NCBI GenBank assembly: GCA_963921935.1
Contig: OY998181.1
Location: forward strand, 123,028,957-123,092,956
Origin: Galeruca laticollis
Lineage: Eukaryota; Arthropoda; Insecta; Coleoptera; Chrysomelidae
Direction: 5' to 3'
DNA: 64,000 nucleotides
In this document: positions 1-9,990 of the stretch, one piece after another
How the letters are laid out: every line of letters starts with the position of its first letter
How positions within the stretch are numbered: position 1 is the stretch's first letter
Notes under the pieces: generated by a model
The model's input: the letters and a program-made list of their open reading frames with translations, nothing else
The model's database searches: none
What the model was told of the DNA's origin: nothing
Position numbers and translations under genes: made by a program

Positions 1-706
1 CGAAATGAATATTCCGCTGTCATATCCCTCAGGAGTCTGTTTCTATATTGAAATATCCGACGAAATATGTATTTCGACCACCATCGGCGTGTTCTGTTAT
101 TTCTTTCTAAACATAATTATCATCATAATTGCAAATGCTGCATTCGGGGCAACCGGCATGCTTGTCTCTCACCAACGTTTCGCCTCGTGTAAACAGTTAT
201 GCCGAGACAGCGAGACAATTTCGCTCAATCTAATCGCACCTTAATAACATAGTTAATAACTCATCTTCTGTAATGTTCTTCCTTTTTTTAGCTAATATTT
301 CTGATATTTTTGACTTTTTAGGTCGTGATGGTCCTGCTTCACAATCGTAAGAAATTTTGCAACTTATCTTAATAATTGCACGGAACGAATGTAAAAACAG
401 ATATATAGAACCTTCATTCATAGCCCAATATTAAATTTACACGCCTCAACGCAGTACGATGACAAAACGAAACAATTTAAATACAGATATCCAACGGCAT
501 ACATGCGCGCCGTCAGCATATTGGTGAAGGCACCAAGTGGCGCACATGCATGTCATCCGCACTGAACGTGTTATACTTCACTACTGTTTATTTCCTTAGA
601 CTTATTTTATATATTTACTTGTTCACTTGTTTATCTCACGAGATCACTTTATAAACTAAATTTCTCCTGCTGGTCGGTCCTTTATATATTAGTGTCTTTT
701 CTATCC

Positions 707-721
707 AGAACATTCTAGAAT
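707..721. promoter_or_regulatory. Heat-shock-element-like triplet
   Basis: The bases read aGAAcaTTCtaGAAt, which is three perfect alternating nGAAn units, the known binding pattern for heat-shock factor. It lies 26 bp after a TATA-like tract at 681-690. No gene is recognisable downstream. It could belong to an old LTR promoter or be a chance match in AT-rich DNA. Confidence 0.3.
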
Positions 722-745
722 GCGGCTCACACACAAACGGCCTAC

Positions 746-831
746 CTGGAAGTCTCTAGATAAGATTAGCCACGAAAACAATATACCTCTCTGGAAATTC
801 CCAGATAAGAATAGTCGCCAAAAATAATATT
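746..831. repeat. Imperfect 45-bp tandem repeat, two copies
   Basis: Two imperfect copies start at about 746 and 791. Each begins ctggaa and contains an agataag core, followed by a gcc and an aaaataat-like tract. The period is 45 bp. They directly follow the heat-shock-like triplet and may be enhancer-like repeats of an LTR, but this is inference. Confidence 0.5.
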
Positions 832-1589
832 AAATAGTTCGAAGAAATCCCGGCGTATTCGCCAAAACTTTAACTTTCATACATAGCGTAGGCTAGGATT
901 CAGGCACTACACCAGTGTGCTATTTCGTTACATTATAAAGGATATCTATTTTTCGTAATATTAATAATCAAAAACTGCGTTAAAGAATAATACTTATTCT
1001 GAAATATATAATAAAAGAAATATTCGAAAAAAGGATAGAGGAATAAAACAGATCCTGAGCATCAAACACCTTTATTCACCATACGTATCGAGAGGCCAAA
1101 TAATCAAGGTAAACGGCTGAATCTCGAAAAACCCTTAACTTATGACTTTTTGGTGAAAATTATAGTTATGAAGTGGCTTAGAGAAATTGCTGAAAATTAT
1201 TTTCAAGTGTGTACAATTCCGCTAGGTGCTTAACCATACTTAAAATTCAAAAATAGGTTTTCTCTAAAATTTGCCTAATTAATGTATACTGAAAATACAG
1301 GCAAATAAATATTACGTCTATAAGGAGTAATTTTGGTGCAGCACTTTTCCCTTCAGCTCTTTGAGTAAAGTGGCGAGTGTAGGGGTAAGACAAACATTGA
1401 TTTGAAAATATACAATATCTCGGAAACGCCGGATTTTAATACATAGAACCAAGTTTCGTTTACAATAGTTTTTTTGCTCTATCATACGTGCTCGAAGCAA
1501 AGTATCTGTGGTAATTACTACAATCGCTAGATGGCATGTTTTATAAATTATAAACTTTATTATTTTTCCCATAGAAATCTGTATATTCT

Positions 1590-2065
1590 GCATTCAGATG
1601 TTCTCGCAAATTAATTGCAAAATGCTCTGGATAGCCGTCAAGTTGCGGTAACATATTGCGTCTAATTTCAAGATATACATCAAGGTCAAGATTTCCATCA
1701 AGTTCAAGATTTATATTTTCTAATAATATCGGCATTGTATTCCTAAGGAACTCCAAGATGACGTTACCCGTTAGTGCCTTGTGAAAGAAATAATATGATC
1801 CTATAGTTATGGTACCGCCTATTATACCATATCATACGTTGACACTGCAGCATCCTTGATCCAATGTGGATTTTCGATAGACCAATAATGCATAATATGG
1901 TAATTTACCGTTATTAAAAGTAGCTTCCAAAGTAGTTGTCCAAAGAGTTGTGGATAAAAATTGAGGGTTTCCGTTAATCATGCCCAGAAGCCAATGGCAA
2001 TTGTAAATTCTCTTATCGAAATCCATTTCAGTCAAGATATGGTGCAAAGCTACATGATAAGGATG
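1590..2065 (-). pseudogene. Tc1/mariner-type transposase relic
   Basis: Read on the minus strand, the piece opens with HPYHVALHHILTEMDF and continues through a GNPQFLSTTL block, a CSVNV block and a LPQLDGYPEHFAINLREHL block. These match, in order, the conserved blocks of the insect mariner-like transposase family whose second catalytic region usually reads QDGAPPHF. A stop codon stands where Trp of the SVNVW block belongs (about 1815), and the frame runs on through GIIGG and FHKALTGNVILEFL into the 1541-1756 open frame. The N-terminal DNA-binding part and the catalytic C-terminus are not recognisable. The gene is dead. Downstream minus-strand sequence to about 1318 may be the remaining 3' end of the same element. 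Confidence 0.75.
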
Positions 2066-2971
2066 TAATCAAAAAGTAAATCAAATTCGCATCAATATAA
2101 AATCCGATTAACTCCTAGAATATTCAAGGATTTTTAAAAGTAATATCAAGAGTGACCACTTGTCACTCGCGCCATGTCACGACTCGATTTTACCTCCTAC
2201 CCTTTTTTCTCGCGCAGTCTCTCTGTCATAATGCGATTGACTGCAGACACTCATATCCCGAAAATTTCGTCATTTTCCTAAGTAGATCTTAGGTTATAAT
2301 ATGCTATAACTTAGATAATTGAATAACTACAAATATTTATTCAATGTATGTTAAAAGTAGAATTATTTATGAGTAACTCTATTCTGGAAAACACAAAATG
2401 GGTTTTTTTGGATGAGCTCTATTATAAGATTAGAAAAATAACAGAAGCAAGAAAATGTCTTTAGCTCTAACTATTTCAACTTTTACTATTAATTTTTGAA
2501 AAATATTAGGCATTGGATTCCTGTTCCGCTATAGTGGTGTAATAATTGCCTGGACTTTTTAAATTCTCAATTTTTTCAGCTGACAACTGACCTGGTTTTG
2601 TTCCCATCTTTTCATTGTCAACATTATATGGTGGAGGTATACGTGAGTTTCAAAAGAAGTGTTGGGACCAAAGTTCTCTTTTTACTAGTATGATCCATAT
2701 TTAGTCGTCAACGAAGCAAGTGTGTTTATTTTTTGGTATACAGTAGTGAAATGAAACAGTGGTTAAAAGTGTATCAAAAATTTTGAATTTTTCACAGAGT
2801 ACTATATATGATTGTATCTACTAAACAGCGTAAAAGTATACATATTTTATAACATCGAGATTGTATAAAACGAATGTCAATAAACAAAAATGCAACTCTT
2901 AACTCTATAGTAGAGGCGCAAAATGCAAAATGAATTAAATTGTATATACTTACTGTAATCAAAATTAAAAA
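2066..2971. other. No gene seen; probably includes LINE 5' UTR
   Basis: No coding signal was found. The last 200-300 bases before 2972 are probably the 5' untranslated part of the downstream LINE, but no boundary or target duplication was visible. Confidence 0.35.
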
Positions 2972-3817
2972 ATGAGTGGTAAAGACGATATCTTAGAAAC
3001 ATTGAAAACATTTATTGAAGAACAAAATAGCAAACTAGCTGAAAACATTACCAATCAACTGACTAAAGAAATTGCGGAAATAAAAAAATTGTTACTAGAG
3101 GACAGAAAAAAAATTGAAGAACTAGAAAGTGAAATAAGTAATCTTAAATCCAAGAACAAGCAATTAGAGAGACAACAACGAATAAATAATATTGTGATAT
3201 TCAACTCGAAATTCCCAGGAGGAAACTTAACAAATTTTACTCTTAACCTACTAAACCAAAAACTAGAACTTAACTTAACCGAACAAGATTTCAATACAGT
3301 AGTTACTTTTGGTAAAAGTGTAGTTAATAAACCAATATTAGTGAAATTTGTCTCTTACCTTACGAAGCAAAAAGTTTTAAGATCCTGTAGAAAACTCAAG
3401 GTGACAGATATACGCATAACCGAAGAACTGTCTCAAGAAGAAAGAATTGTTAGGAGTACATTGGTGGATCAGCTAAAAAGAGAGAAGCAAAATAATAAAA
3501 AAGCACATATCTATGGACAGAAACTGTTTGTTGAAGGAATAGCATACACGTACGACCAAATTATCAAAAATAATCCTGTGACTGGAAATACACCAAATCA
3601 CGGTAATAATATCAATAGCAGCACCGATAGCAGCACAAATAATAAGAAACCCAAACCAAATACCCAGAACCAAATAAGTGAAAGCAATAGTAAGAACCAA
3701 CCAAAAAGAAAACACAACGAGCTAGGAAATCCTGCGGATATTATTGCGAAGAAACCCACTCTTGACAATTTTGTAACAAGACAGTCACCAAGACTACAAG
3801 TGCCAAATAATAATTGA
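2972..3817 (+). CDS. LINE ORF1 protein, coiled coil plus RRM-like domain
   Basis: This 281-residue protein is uninterrupted. Residues 10-70 form a charged heptad-like coiled coil (KKIEELESEISNLKSK). Residues about 70-195 resemble the RRM and C-terminal domain of LINE ORF1 proteins, with NNIVIFN at its start and RITEELSQEE and KLFVEG towards its end. The tail is Asn- and Lys-rich, with polar repeats and a basic KRKHNE stretch. ORF1 proteins of this kind trimerise through the coiled coil and coat the element RNA. The gene sits 81 bp upstream of the endonuclease frame, the usual order. An intact ORF1 beside a ruined ORF2 suggests uneven decay or chance survival. Confidence 0.85.
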   Translation: MSGKDDILETLKTFIEEQNSKLAENITNQLTKEIAEIKKLLLEDRKKIEELESEISNLKSKNKQLERQQRINNIVIFNSKFPGGNLTNFTLNLLNQKLELNLTEQDFNTVVTFGKSVVNKPILVKFVSYLTKQKVLRSCRKLKVTDIRITEELSQEERIVRSTLVDQLKREKQNNKKAHIYGQKLFVEGIAYTYDQIIKNNPVTGNTPNHGNNINSSTDSSTNNKKPKPNTQNQISESNSKNQPKRKHNELGNPADIIAKKPTLDNFVTRQSPRLQVPNNN

Positions 3818-3898
3818 AACTGTTTTCCTTTTATTTTATCATTTCTTTTGAGATGTATATGATGTTTAATATTTAAAACTCTACTTATATTTTAACTT

Positions 3899-4637
3899 AT
3901 GAATTTCTTAACTCAATCATTTGGAATGAATTATTATCTCCTAGACTTCAAAATCGAACAAGTCGATACTAAAGAAATACAAGATCTGCCAGACTATAAT
4001 ATATTAATTAATGACTTGAACAAAAACCAGAGCATATCTATTTTTCAAATGAACATAAGAAGTGCAAACAAAAACATTGACGAATTATAATTAACTTTGG
4101 AACAGGTAGGTATACTATTCGATTTTATCATAATTACAGAAACAAGAAAAATACTAGACACTTCCTTATATCAGTTGGACGGCTACGACTTATTTCACAA
4201 TAATGGAAGTTTCAATGAATGTGATAGTGTCATTATCTTTGCGAAAAAAGGGCCAGGGTTCATGTGAATTAATCAATTTTAACGAAATTATAATCTTGGA
4301 ACTATCATGCAAGGTATATAACAAAAATTTAATAATAAATGGAATTTACAGTCCGTGTCCTTCGCGTATAGATACTTTTACAACAGACCTAGGGACTTAC
4401 TTAAAGCAATGTAAAAAATCTGATATCCATATAATAACAGGCGATATAAATATAGATATATTAGATAATGCATCAAACTTTGTACACGATTACTTAAACC
4501 AGATGACCGAAGGGGGTTTCGAAAGCTTAATAAATAAATTCACTAGGGTAAAAGACCAACAAAAATCATGTCTAGACCATATATTCTTCAAGACTAATAT
4601 AAATAATTATAAAAATATTACAAACAAGTATCACTGA
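3899..4637 (+). pseudogene. LINE ORF2 endonuclease domain, broken
   Basis: The frame runs through FQMNIRSANKNIDEL, a typical first block of the LINE apurinic endonuclease, then hits a TAA at 4088. It continues through ITETRK (the catalytic ET position), LDGYDLFHNN and SVIIFAKKG before shifting frame near 4250. The rest is in another frame: NGIYSPCPSRID, HIITGDINIDIL (the GD-x-N block) and CLDHIFF (late catalytic block). At least one stop and one frameshift separate the blocks, so no complete enzyme can be made. It continues into the reverse transcriptase relic at about 4640. Confidence 0.8.
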
Positions 4638-4639
4638 CC

Positions 4640-6806
4640 ATTTTTCGATCATAAATCATCTTGTACTACCTGAAACAAAACTAAATATTCCATCAGAAAG
4701 GACAAAGGTTATATTCGATATGAAAATGTTTCAAAATCAAATTAAATTATAACAATAATGACATAGATATTTGTACAGAGGCCTTTATAAATAGGTTTAA
4801 ATTTTACAGAGACAAATCAACAATAACAAAAAAAATAAAAAAAAACTGTCATCGAACGTAAATACTGGATTACGCCAGCTCTTGTAACTTCTGTTAATGA
4901 AAAAAATAGGTTATATAAAATAATGAAGCATAATTACACACCACATAATATATTGGCTTTTAGGAGATATAGAAATTATTAAATACATTAATGAAGCAAG
5001 CTAAATCATATTACTTCAATAAAAAAAATAGATGACAATAGGAATGTTGGAGGGAAATTGTGGGAATGTGTTAAGGAAATCTCAGGCACCCAACGACAGA
5101 AAAAACCAATAAATGAAATTATAACACAACCAAATACAGTAGTACACAACACAAAACAAAATGCAAATGCATCCTGTGAACACTTTACAAACGTTGGAGA
5201 AAAGATGGCTAACAAGATAAGCAATGAAAATGTGATGAAAAATATTAAACAACAAAAGATATCTAAAACAATCTTTCTTTCAGACACTAATGTAAAAGAG
5301 GTAATAAAAACCGTGATGAGTTTAAAAAATAATAAGTCACCGGGGCTAGATGGTATATGATCAGAAACTCTTAAGGCAGTAAGTACAGAAATTGCACCTG
5401 TGTTAACATTCCTAATAAATAAATCAATAAATGATGGTAAGTTTCCAAAAATATTGAAAATTGCAGAAATTTTACCCCAGTTTAAAGATGGAAATCCTAA
5501 GGAAACTTCAAATTATAGACCAATATCATTAATTTCAAATGTAGGAAAGGTATTAGAAAAAATAATACAAAAACGAATCGTATCGTTTATGAAAAAATAT
5601 AACATATTATTAGACAGATAATACGGGTTTCGTGAAAACGTGTCGACGTCGGATGCAGTGGCTAGGTTGCTGGAAATGGTAAGTGGTGCTTAAATAAAAA
5701 ACAAACATCCATTGTCATCTTTGTTGACTTGGCTAAGGCATTTGACAGTGTCGATCATAACAAGCTTTTATTGGATTTGGAGAATGCAGGATTTAGGGGT
5801 ATGGCTTACAAGCTACTTGTGAGTTACTTGCACGAAAGAGTGCAGTGTGTGAATGTTGGTGGAGCCCACAGTGAATCCAAAATTGTAAAATATGGAGTAC
5901 CCCAAGGAACAGTCCTGGGACCAATCCCAGCTTTGCTGATGACACCGCTGTATTCTATAAAAATTACAATTGGTTGGCTCTCAAGAATGATATCGATATC
6001 GATTTTGTTAAAATAGTTGATTTTTTTGAGAATACTTACTACTTACAATAAACTATGAAAAAACCTTTTTTTTGCCGTTTACTTCATACAGCACCGGCTT
6101 GCCACCATTTTAGCAAATATCTATTACTGTGTCCACAAGAGAAATGTTTCATATCAAATCATCAAATAAAATTAAATATCTCGGAATTTTCCTTGATTCC
6201 CATTTACAATGGGATCACCAAGTAAATTATTTAATAAAAAAACTCAGATTTGTACTATGTAAACTTAAATATCTATCTAATATTCTAAAATTAACCTACC
6301 TTAAAATTCTTTATTATGCACTGGTCGAAAGCCACCTAACATATGGTCTTATTGCTTGGGGATCGGCTGGGGAGACTCTCATCGAGTACCTACAAAAAGT
6401 CCAAAAAAGTATATTGAAAGTTTTATTTTACAAACCCAGAACCTACCCTACAACTCAGCTCTACCAAGAAACTGGAGTACTTAACATCTGCCAACTATAT
6501 GTTAAAGTCATTTTACTAAAGCAATATAAAGACAAACCCACTCTAAAGGCAATTCAACATAGTTATCCATCCAGATATAAGGAAAGTGCTGCCGAAATAC
6601 CACTAATGAAAAAGGCTATAGGTAAAAAAAGTTTCACATACCTGGCTCCAAAGTTATATAATCAATTACCGTCTGATTTGAAAAAAATTAACTCTTCAAG
6701 TTTATTAAAAAAAAAGAACTGGATCGTATCTTCTCCGGCCGATATAATGCAAAACTTTATTTCTCCTCGAAATGAAACTTATTATAGTCTGTCAGTTTTA
6801 TCGTGA
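4640..6806 (+). pseudogene. LINE ORF2 reverse transcriptase, broken
   Basis: The linker ends with GKLWECVKEISG. Early RT blocks follow: SLKNNKSPGLDGI, then a stop at about 5358, then FPKILKIAEILPQFKDG and NYRPISLISNVGKVLE. A TAA at 5620 stands where a Gln would fit in the block before YGFRENVST. AKAFDSVDHNKLL holds the first catalytic Asp. GVPQGTVLGPI (5894-5926) runs almost directly into FADDTAVFY in a shifted frame (FADD at 5932-5943), so about 25-30 residues between these blocks are missing. The C-terminal part (6129-6806) is open and carries KYLGIFLDSHLQW and YYALVESHLTYGLIAWG, standard for the thumb region. The gene is non-functional. Confidence 0.8.
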
Positions 6807-7156
6807 TTTGTAAAACCTGAAAATTTTTTGTCATCGATATTCTGAATGATTTTGCTTACGTTTTTGTTGTTGTTTTGTGTTCTGTGTTCTATATGTTATG
6901 GCTCATATTTACATTCTTTGAAATATTCCCATATATGTTTAGGATGTTTGTCTTTGTAAATGATGGCTTTTCAAATTCTATACAACTACTTCTTATGATA
7001 AATGAACTATCACATTCACGCACAAGCCTTGCTTTTGTGAATGTACGCTCTTTTGCGATGAAAATGAGCGACTACTTATTTACTCAACTTATTTTAATAT
7101 GTTTGTATCTTTTGAATGTATATTTAATTATTGTAACTGTAACTGAGGCAAATAAA

Positions 7157-7157
7157 G

Positions 7158-7195
<38 letters not shown>

Positions 7196-7201
7196 CATTA
7201 T
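7157..7201. repeat. TTA microsatellite shared by two LINE tails
   Basis: An uninterrupted (ATT)n run is followed by atcatta and a T9 run. On the plus strand it follows aataaag, the end of the LINE at 2972-7160. On the minus strand it reads (TAA)n and follows the 3' end of the I-type LINE fragment at 7205-8368. TAA tails are known for I-type elements. Confidence 0.9.
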
Positions 7202-7204
7202 TTT

Positions 7205-8368
7205 TTTTTCCTCGATTTAGGTGCATCGATTTCTGTGATCATTAGCACCATTTCCGTTTTATGAACAAATTATATTTTATATATTTAATTAAATTTTGAA
7301 TTTTGTTAGTGGTCGCGAAATTGTCTGTGAGCTGTTCAGATATATTAAAAATCTGCCGCATATTATCGTACCCTGGACAAACACATATGATATGTGATAC
7401 TGTGATTAACTCGCCGCAATGGGAACAAATCGGAGGATCTTGCCCTTCTAGAAGGAACGCATGCGTTAATGCTGTATGTCCAAATCTCAATCTGTGGATC
7501 TTCACTCTGTCAGTCCTGGGTAATGCTCCTGGAGATCTCCAAGGCCCACCAAATGGTTTAATTGACTTTAGTTTGTTGTTCACTTGATCCCATTCCTGTT
7601 GCCATATTCCTTTCAATAGTAATTTATATTCTCCTTTTATGTCATCTGCCCTCAAAACGTTAACTTCGACGGTCCTTTTCTCAGCAGCGTCACGAGCTGC
7701 TGTATCTGCGTTTTCGTTGCCTCTTATTCCAACATGGCTTGGTACCCAAATTAATTTAACATTTTGCCGATATTATGGAGGTGATGTATAGAAAATAATA
7801 TCATTTTAATTAGTGGATCATCTGAAAAAGGGTTCGAAATCGATTCAAGGACGCTGAGAGAGTCACTGACGATTATGTTTTCTCGATTTATTGTTGCTAT
7901 ATCACAAAACTGGAGTGCCTGCCAAATAGCATAAAGTTCAGCTCTAAATATGGATGCATAAGGGGACAGGGACCAAGAGTATGTTTGATCTCCGATGGAT
8001 AGAGCACTGCCGGTGCCGGTCGATGTTCTAGATCCGTCTGTATATAAAATTGTTGAATGTGGAAATTCGTGTAAAATGTCCAAAAAGTGCTGACGATAGA
8101 CTAATGGGGCGGTGCAATGTTTAGGGAAGGCAGTCAGATCTAAACGGATAGATACTTTTGGCAGCTGCCATGGAGGAACTTCGAAATCATTCACGGAAAT
8201 AATGGACAAGTCATGCCATTCCAGTGGTGGTAGAGTTTCACGTGCTCTAATTCCTGCTGGCCTTGTAATAGTAGGTCTATCAGCATATCCGTCGTGTTCT
8301 TCTACCAGAATCGGAAAATTTCGATGGTTGGGTTGTGCTCGTATTCTGGAGATGTAACTTGCTAGTAG
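7205..8368 (-). pseudogene. I-type LINE 3' end: RNase H and C-terminal region
   Basis: Minus-strand translation gives a 5'-truncated tail of an I-type ORF2. A stretch from SYISRIRA leads to an RNase H domain: ILYTDGSRTSTGTG (first Asp), FRAELYAIWQAL (Glu), IIVSDSLSVLESI (Asp), then after a one-base frameshift near 7771 IWVPSHVGIRGNENAD (His and last Asp). A Cys/His cluster follows (CSHCGELITVSHIICVCP), which is the usual C-terminal finger. The frame ends near 7242 and a (TAA)n tail follows. The 5' side stops at about 8368, where a fold-back element begins. The RNase H plus TAA tail point to the I clade. The frameshift makes it a pseudogene. Confidence 0.85.
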
Positions 8369-9154
8369 TTTCTGGCGGAAAATGACCTAGCGGAGAATGA
8401 CCCCCTAGCGAAAAATGGCCCGGATAAAAGATAATAAAAAAATGAGAAACTGCCGTACACTATTTTTTTCAAAATAACTTTCGTTTCATGAGAAAATTAC
8501 AAGAAGCTGATTTTTTCGTTTTTATTGTTTTTCTCGCGCAAAAAAATTCAATTGACTTGAAACTTGCTGATAGTGTTCTTTTCTTTACAACTGAATAATC
8601 AGTGGTTTTTCCGATTTTTGCAATTCTCCGAAAATATTGCAAAATTTATCACGGGAAACTTTGTCTTTTTTTCGACTTCCATACTCTATTCGTGCTCAAT
8701 TTAACCGTTCGAATGTCTACTTTAAGATTACCTTTGTATATTTGGGCCTTATTTGTCTTTAAACCGTTTAACATCGAGAGAAACCGAAAAAACGACTTTT
8801 CGGAGCACTCTTTTACAATATTCCGCATATTGTCGATTTTTTTTATTATTTATTTATCAAAATCGACGACGAGATCAATCAAAACCAATTTTTTCGGAAA
8901 ATTGTAAAAGACGGAAAACCCACAAATTTTACAGTTTCGTAAAAATCCATGCTAATTGTGTATAAAAGAGGAACAACTTCACCAAGTTTCATGATAATTG
9001 AATTTTTTTGCGCGAGAAAAATAAAACAAAAACGAAAAAATCAGTTTTTAGCAATTTTCTCATGAAATTTGTTGTGCTGAAAAAATCCCGAACAAAAGTT
9101 TCTCATTTTTTTATTATCTACAACTTTTGTATGGAGGTAATTTTCCACCTGAAA
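8369..9154. mobile_element. Fold-back element with ~200-bp inverted arms
   Basis: The left arm (about 8369-8575) and right arm (about 8975-9154) are imperfect reverse complements. Shared blocks, read in left-arm orientation, include ggYggaaaatNacc, ataataaaaaaatgagaaac, catgagaaaatt, gattttttcgttttt and ctcgcgcaaaaaaattcaat. The 400-bp centre has no coding signal; open frames there are AT-rich chance frames. This is the form of a fold-back or non-autonomous inverted-repeat transposon. The left end sits exactly where the I-type LINE homology stops. No target duplication was identified. Confidence 0.7.
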
Positions 9155-9442
9155 TTCCAAAAATACGTTTTCAACCCCTAACGTCCACCCCCCTTTCAAC
9201 ATTTTCAAGGGTCTCGAGTTTAATTTATTTTGATCAGGTTACATACACCTTAAACAAAAATTTCCACCTAGTCGCTGCCTGCTGCAAATTTTTTTCGACG
9301 TAAGAATTCTGTCATTGCACTCACTAGCCTGTATGTAATAATTTCTAAGAACAAGTATTACAATATTTGGAAAAAGTTAAAAAGTCATCAATATGATAAG
9401 AAATAGAATAGCATCAATAGACAATTGAACAACAAAAGAACT

Positions 9443-9543
9443 ATTAGTGTTTTTAAATGAAACTCACGGTCTCTAGTTAATTCCACAATATATTATATTG
9501 TGGAATTAACTAGAGACCGTGCGTTTCATTTAAAAACACTAAT
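9443..9543. repeat. Near-perfect 101-bp palindrome
   Basis: Two 50-bp arms around a single central T at 9493 are reverse complements with one mismatch. The arms begin attagtgttttt and end ccacaatata. A 16-bp direct repeat (caacaaaagaactatt) lies at 9430-9445 and again at 9585-9600. The right arm plus 9544-9584, reverse-complemented, resembles 38,796-38,880 just inside the left end of the DNA transposon, so the palindrome is probably made from that family. Confidence 0.9.
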
Positions 9544-9946
9544 ATGAGCATATTCCACGAAGTAAGGGTCGAGACAGTCAATTTCAACAAAAGAACTATT
9601 CATTAAATCGTAAAAATAGAAGAATTCTTGGAACAGAATCGAAAAAGGAAAAGATAATTTTTAGATATACATAAAAATGAGTGAGTCATTAATGATACGA
9701 AAGACCTTAGTGAAGTGAGCAAAATATATTCTGATTCTGTTTTATAAATTCGATGTATGTATCTGTGAATACTTCAAATCGCTTCGTCTTTGTTTATGAA
9801 AACTTGAGTCAAGAAAAACAAAAAGTTTTTATATAAGTGTATGCAGATTATGTTTTGATATTATTGTAGTTAATAATAATATTGATGTACCAATGTCAAA
9901 TCATATTTTGATAAAGGCGAAAGTTGTGCCGAAACATCAAAGAGAT

Positions 9947-9948
<2 letters not shown>

Positions 9949-9987
<39 letters not shown>
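9949..9987. repeat. AT dinucleotide microsatellite
   Basis: A pure (TA)n run. Just upstream, 9909-9935 reads ttgataaaggc ... gccgaaac, an old-looking relative of the hammerhead-like tails found in Penelope-type elements elsewhere in the window. Confidence 0.9.

Positions 9988-9990
<3 letters not shown>

Larger units (their letters stand above)
1..1589. other. No gene seen; possible old LTR-like DNA
   Basis: I see no convincing coding region here. Open frames near the left edge have no family resemblance. Between about 540 and 935 the texture is LTR-like: a TATA-like stretch near 681, a heat-shock-element-like triplet and a short tandem repeat, all listed separately. I could not find a partner LTR, a primer site or a target duplication, so this stays unassigned. 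The 1318-1590 part directly follows the mariner-like transposase relic on the minus strand and may be the 3' part of that element. Confidence 0.4.
2972..7160 (+). mobile_element. Non-LTR retrotransposon (LINE), broken, with 3' tail
   Basis: The element reads in order: ORF1 (2972-3817), apurinic-type endonuclease (3899 to about 4640), linker and reverse transcriptase (about 4640-6040), thumb and C-terminal region (about 6060-6806), a 3' untranslated region, and a TTA microsatellite from 7157. This two-ORF order, the lack of a C-terminal RNase H and the microsatellite tail fit the CR1/L2/Jockey part of the LINE tree, but I cannot name the clade. ORF1 is intact while ORF2 holds several stops, frameshifts and one clear internal deletion. 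The 5' boundary is not visible. Confidence 0.85.

Noticed and set aside
8602..8965. Open frames in the centre of the fold-back element
   Set aside because: AT-rich, without domain resemblance, overlapping in different frames.
9905..9945. ttgataaaggc ... gccgaaac as a hammerhead
   Set aside because: No GTC-type cleavage triplet and no stem I; at most an old Penelope-tail relic.
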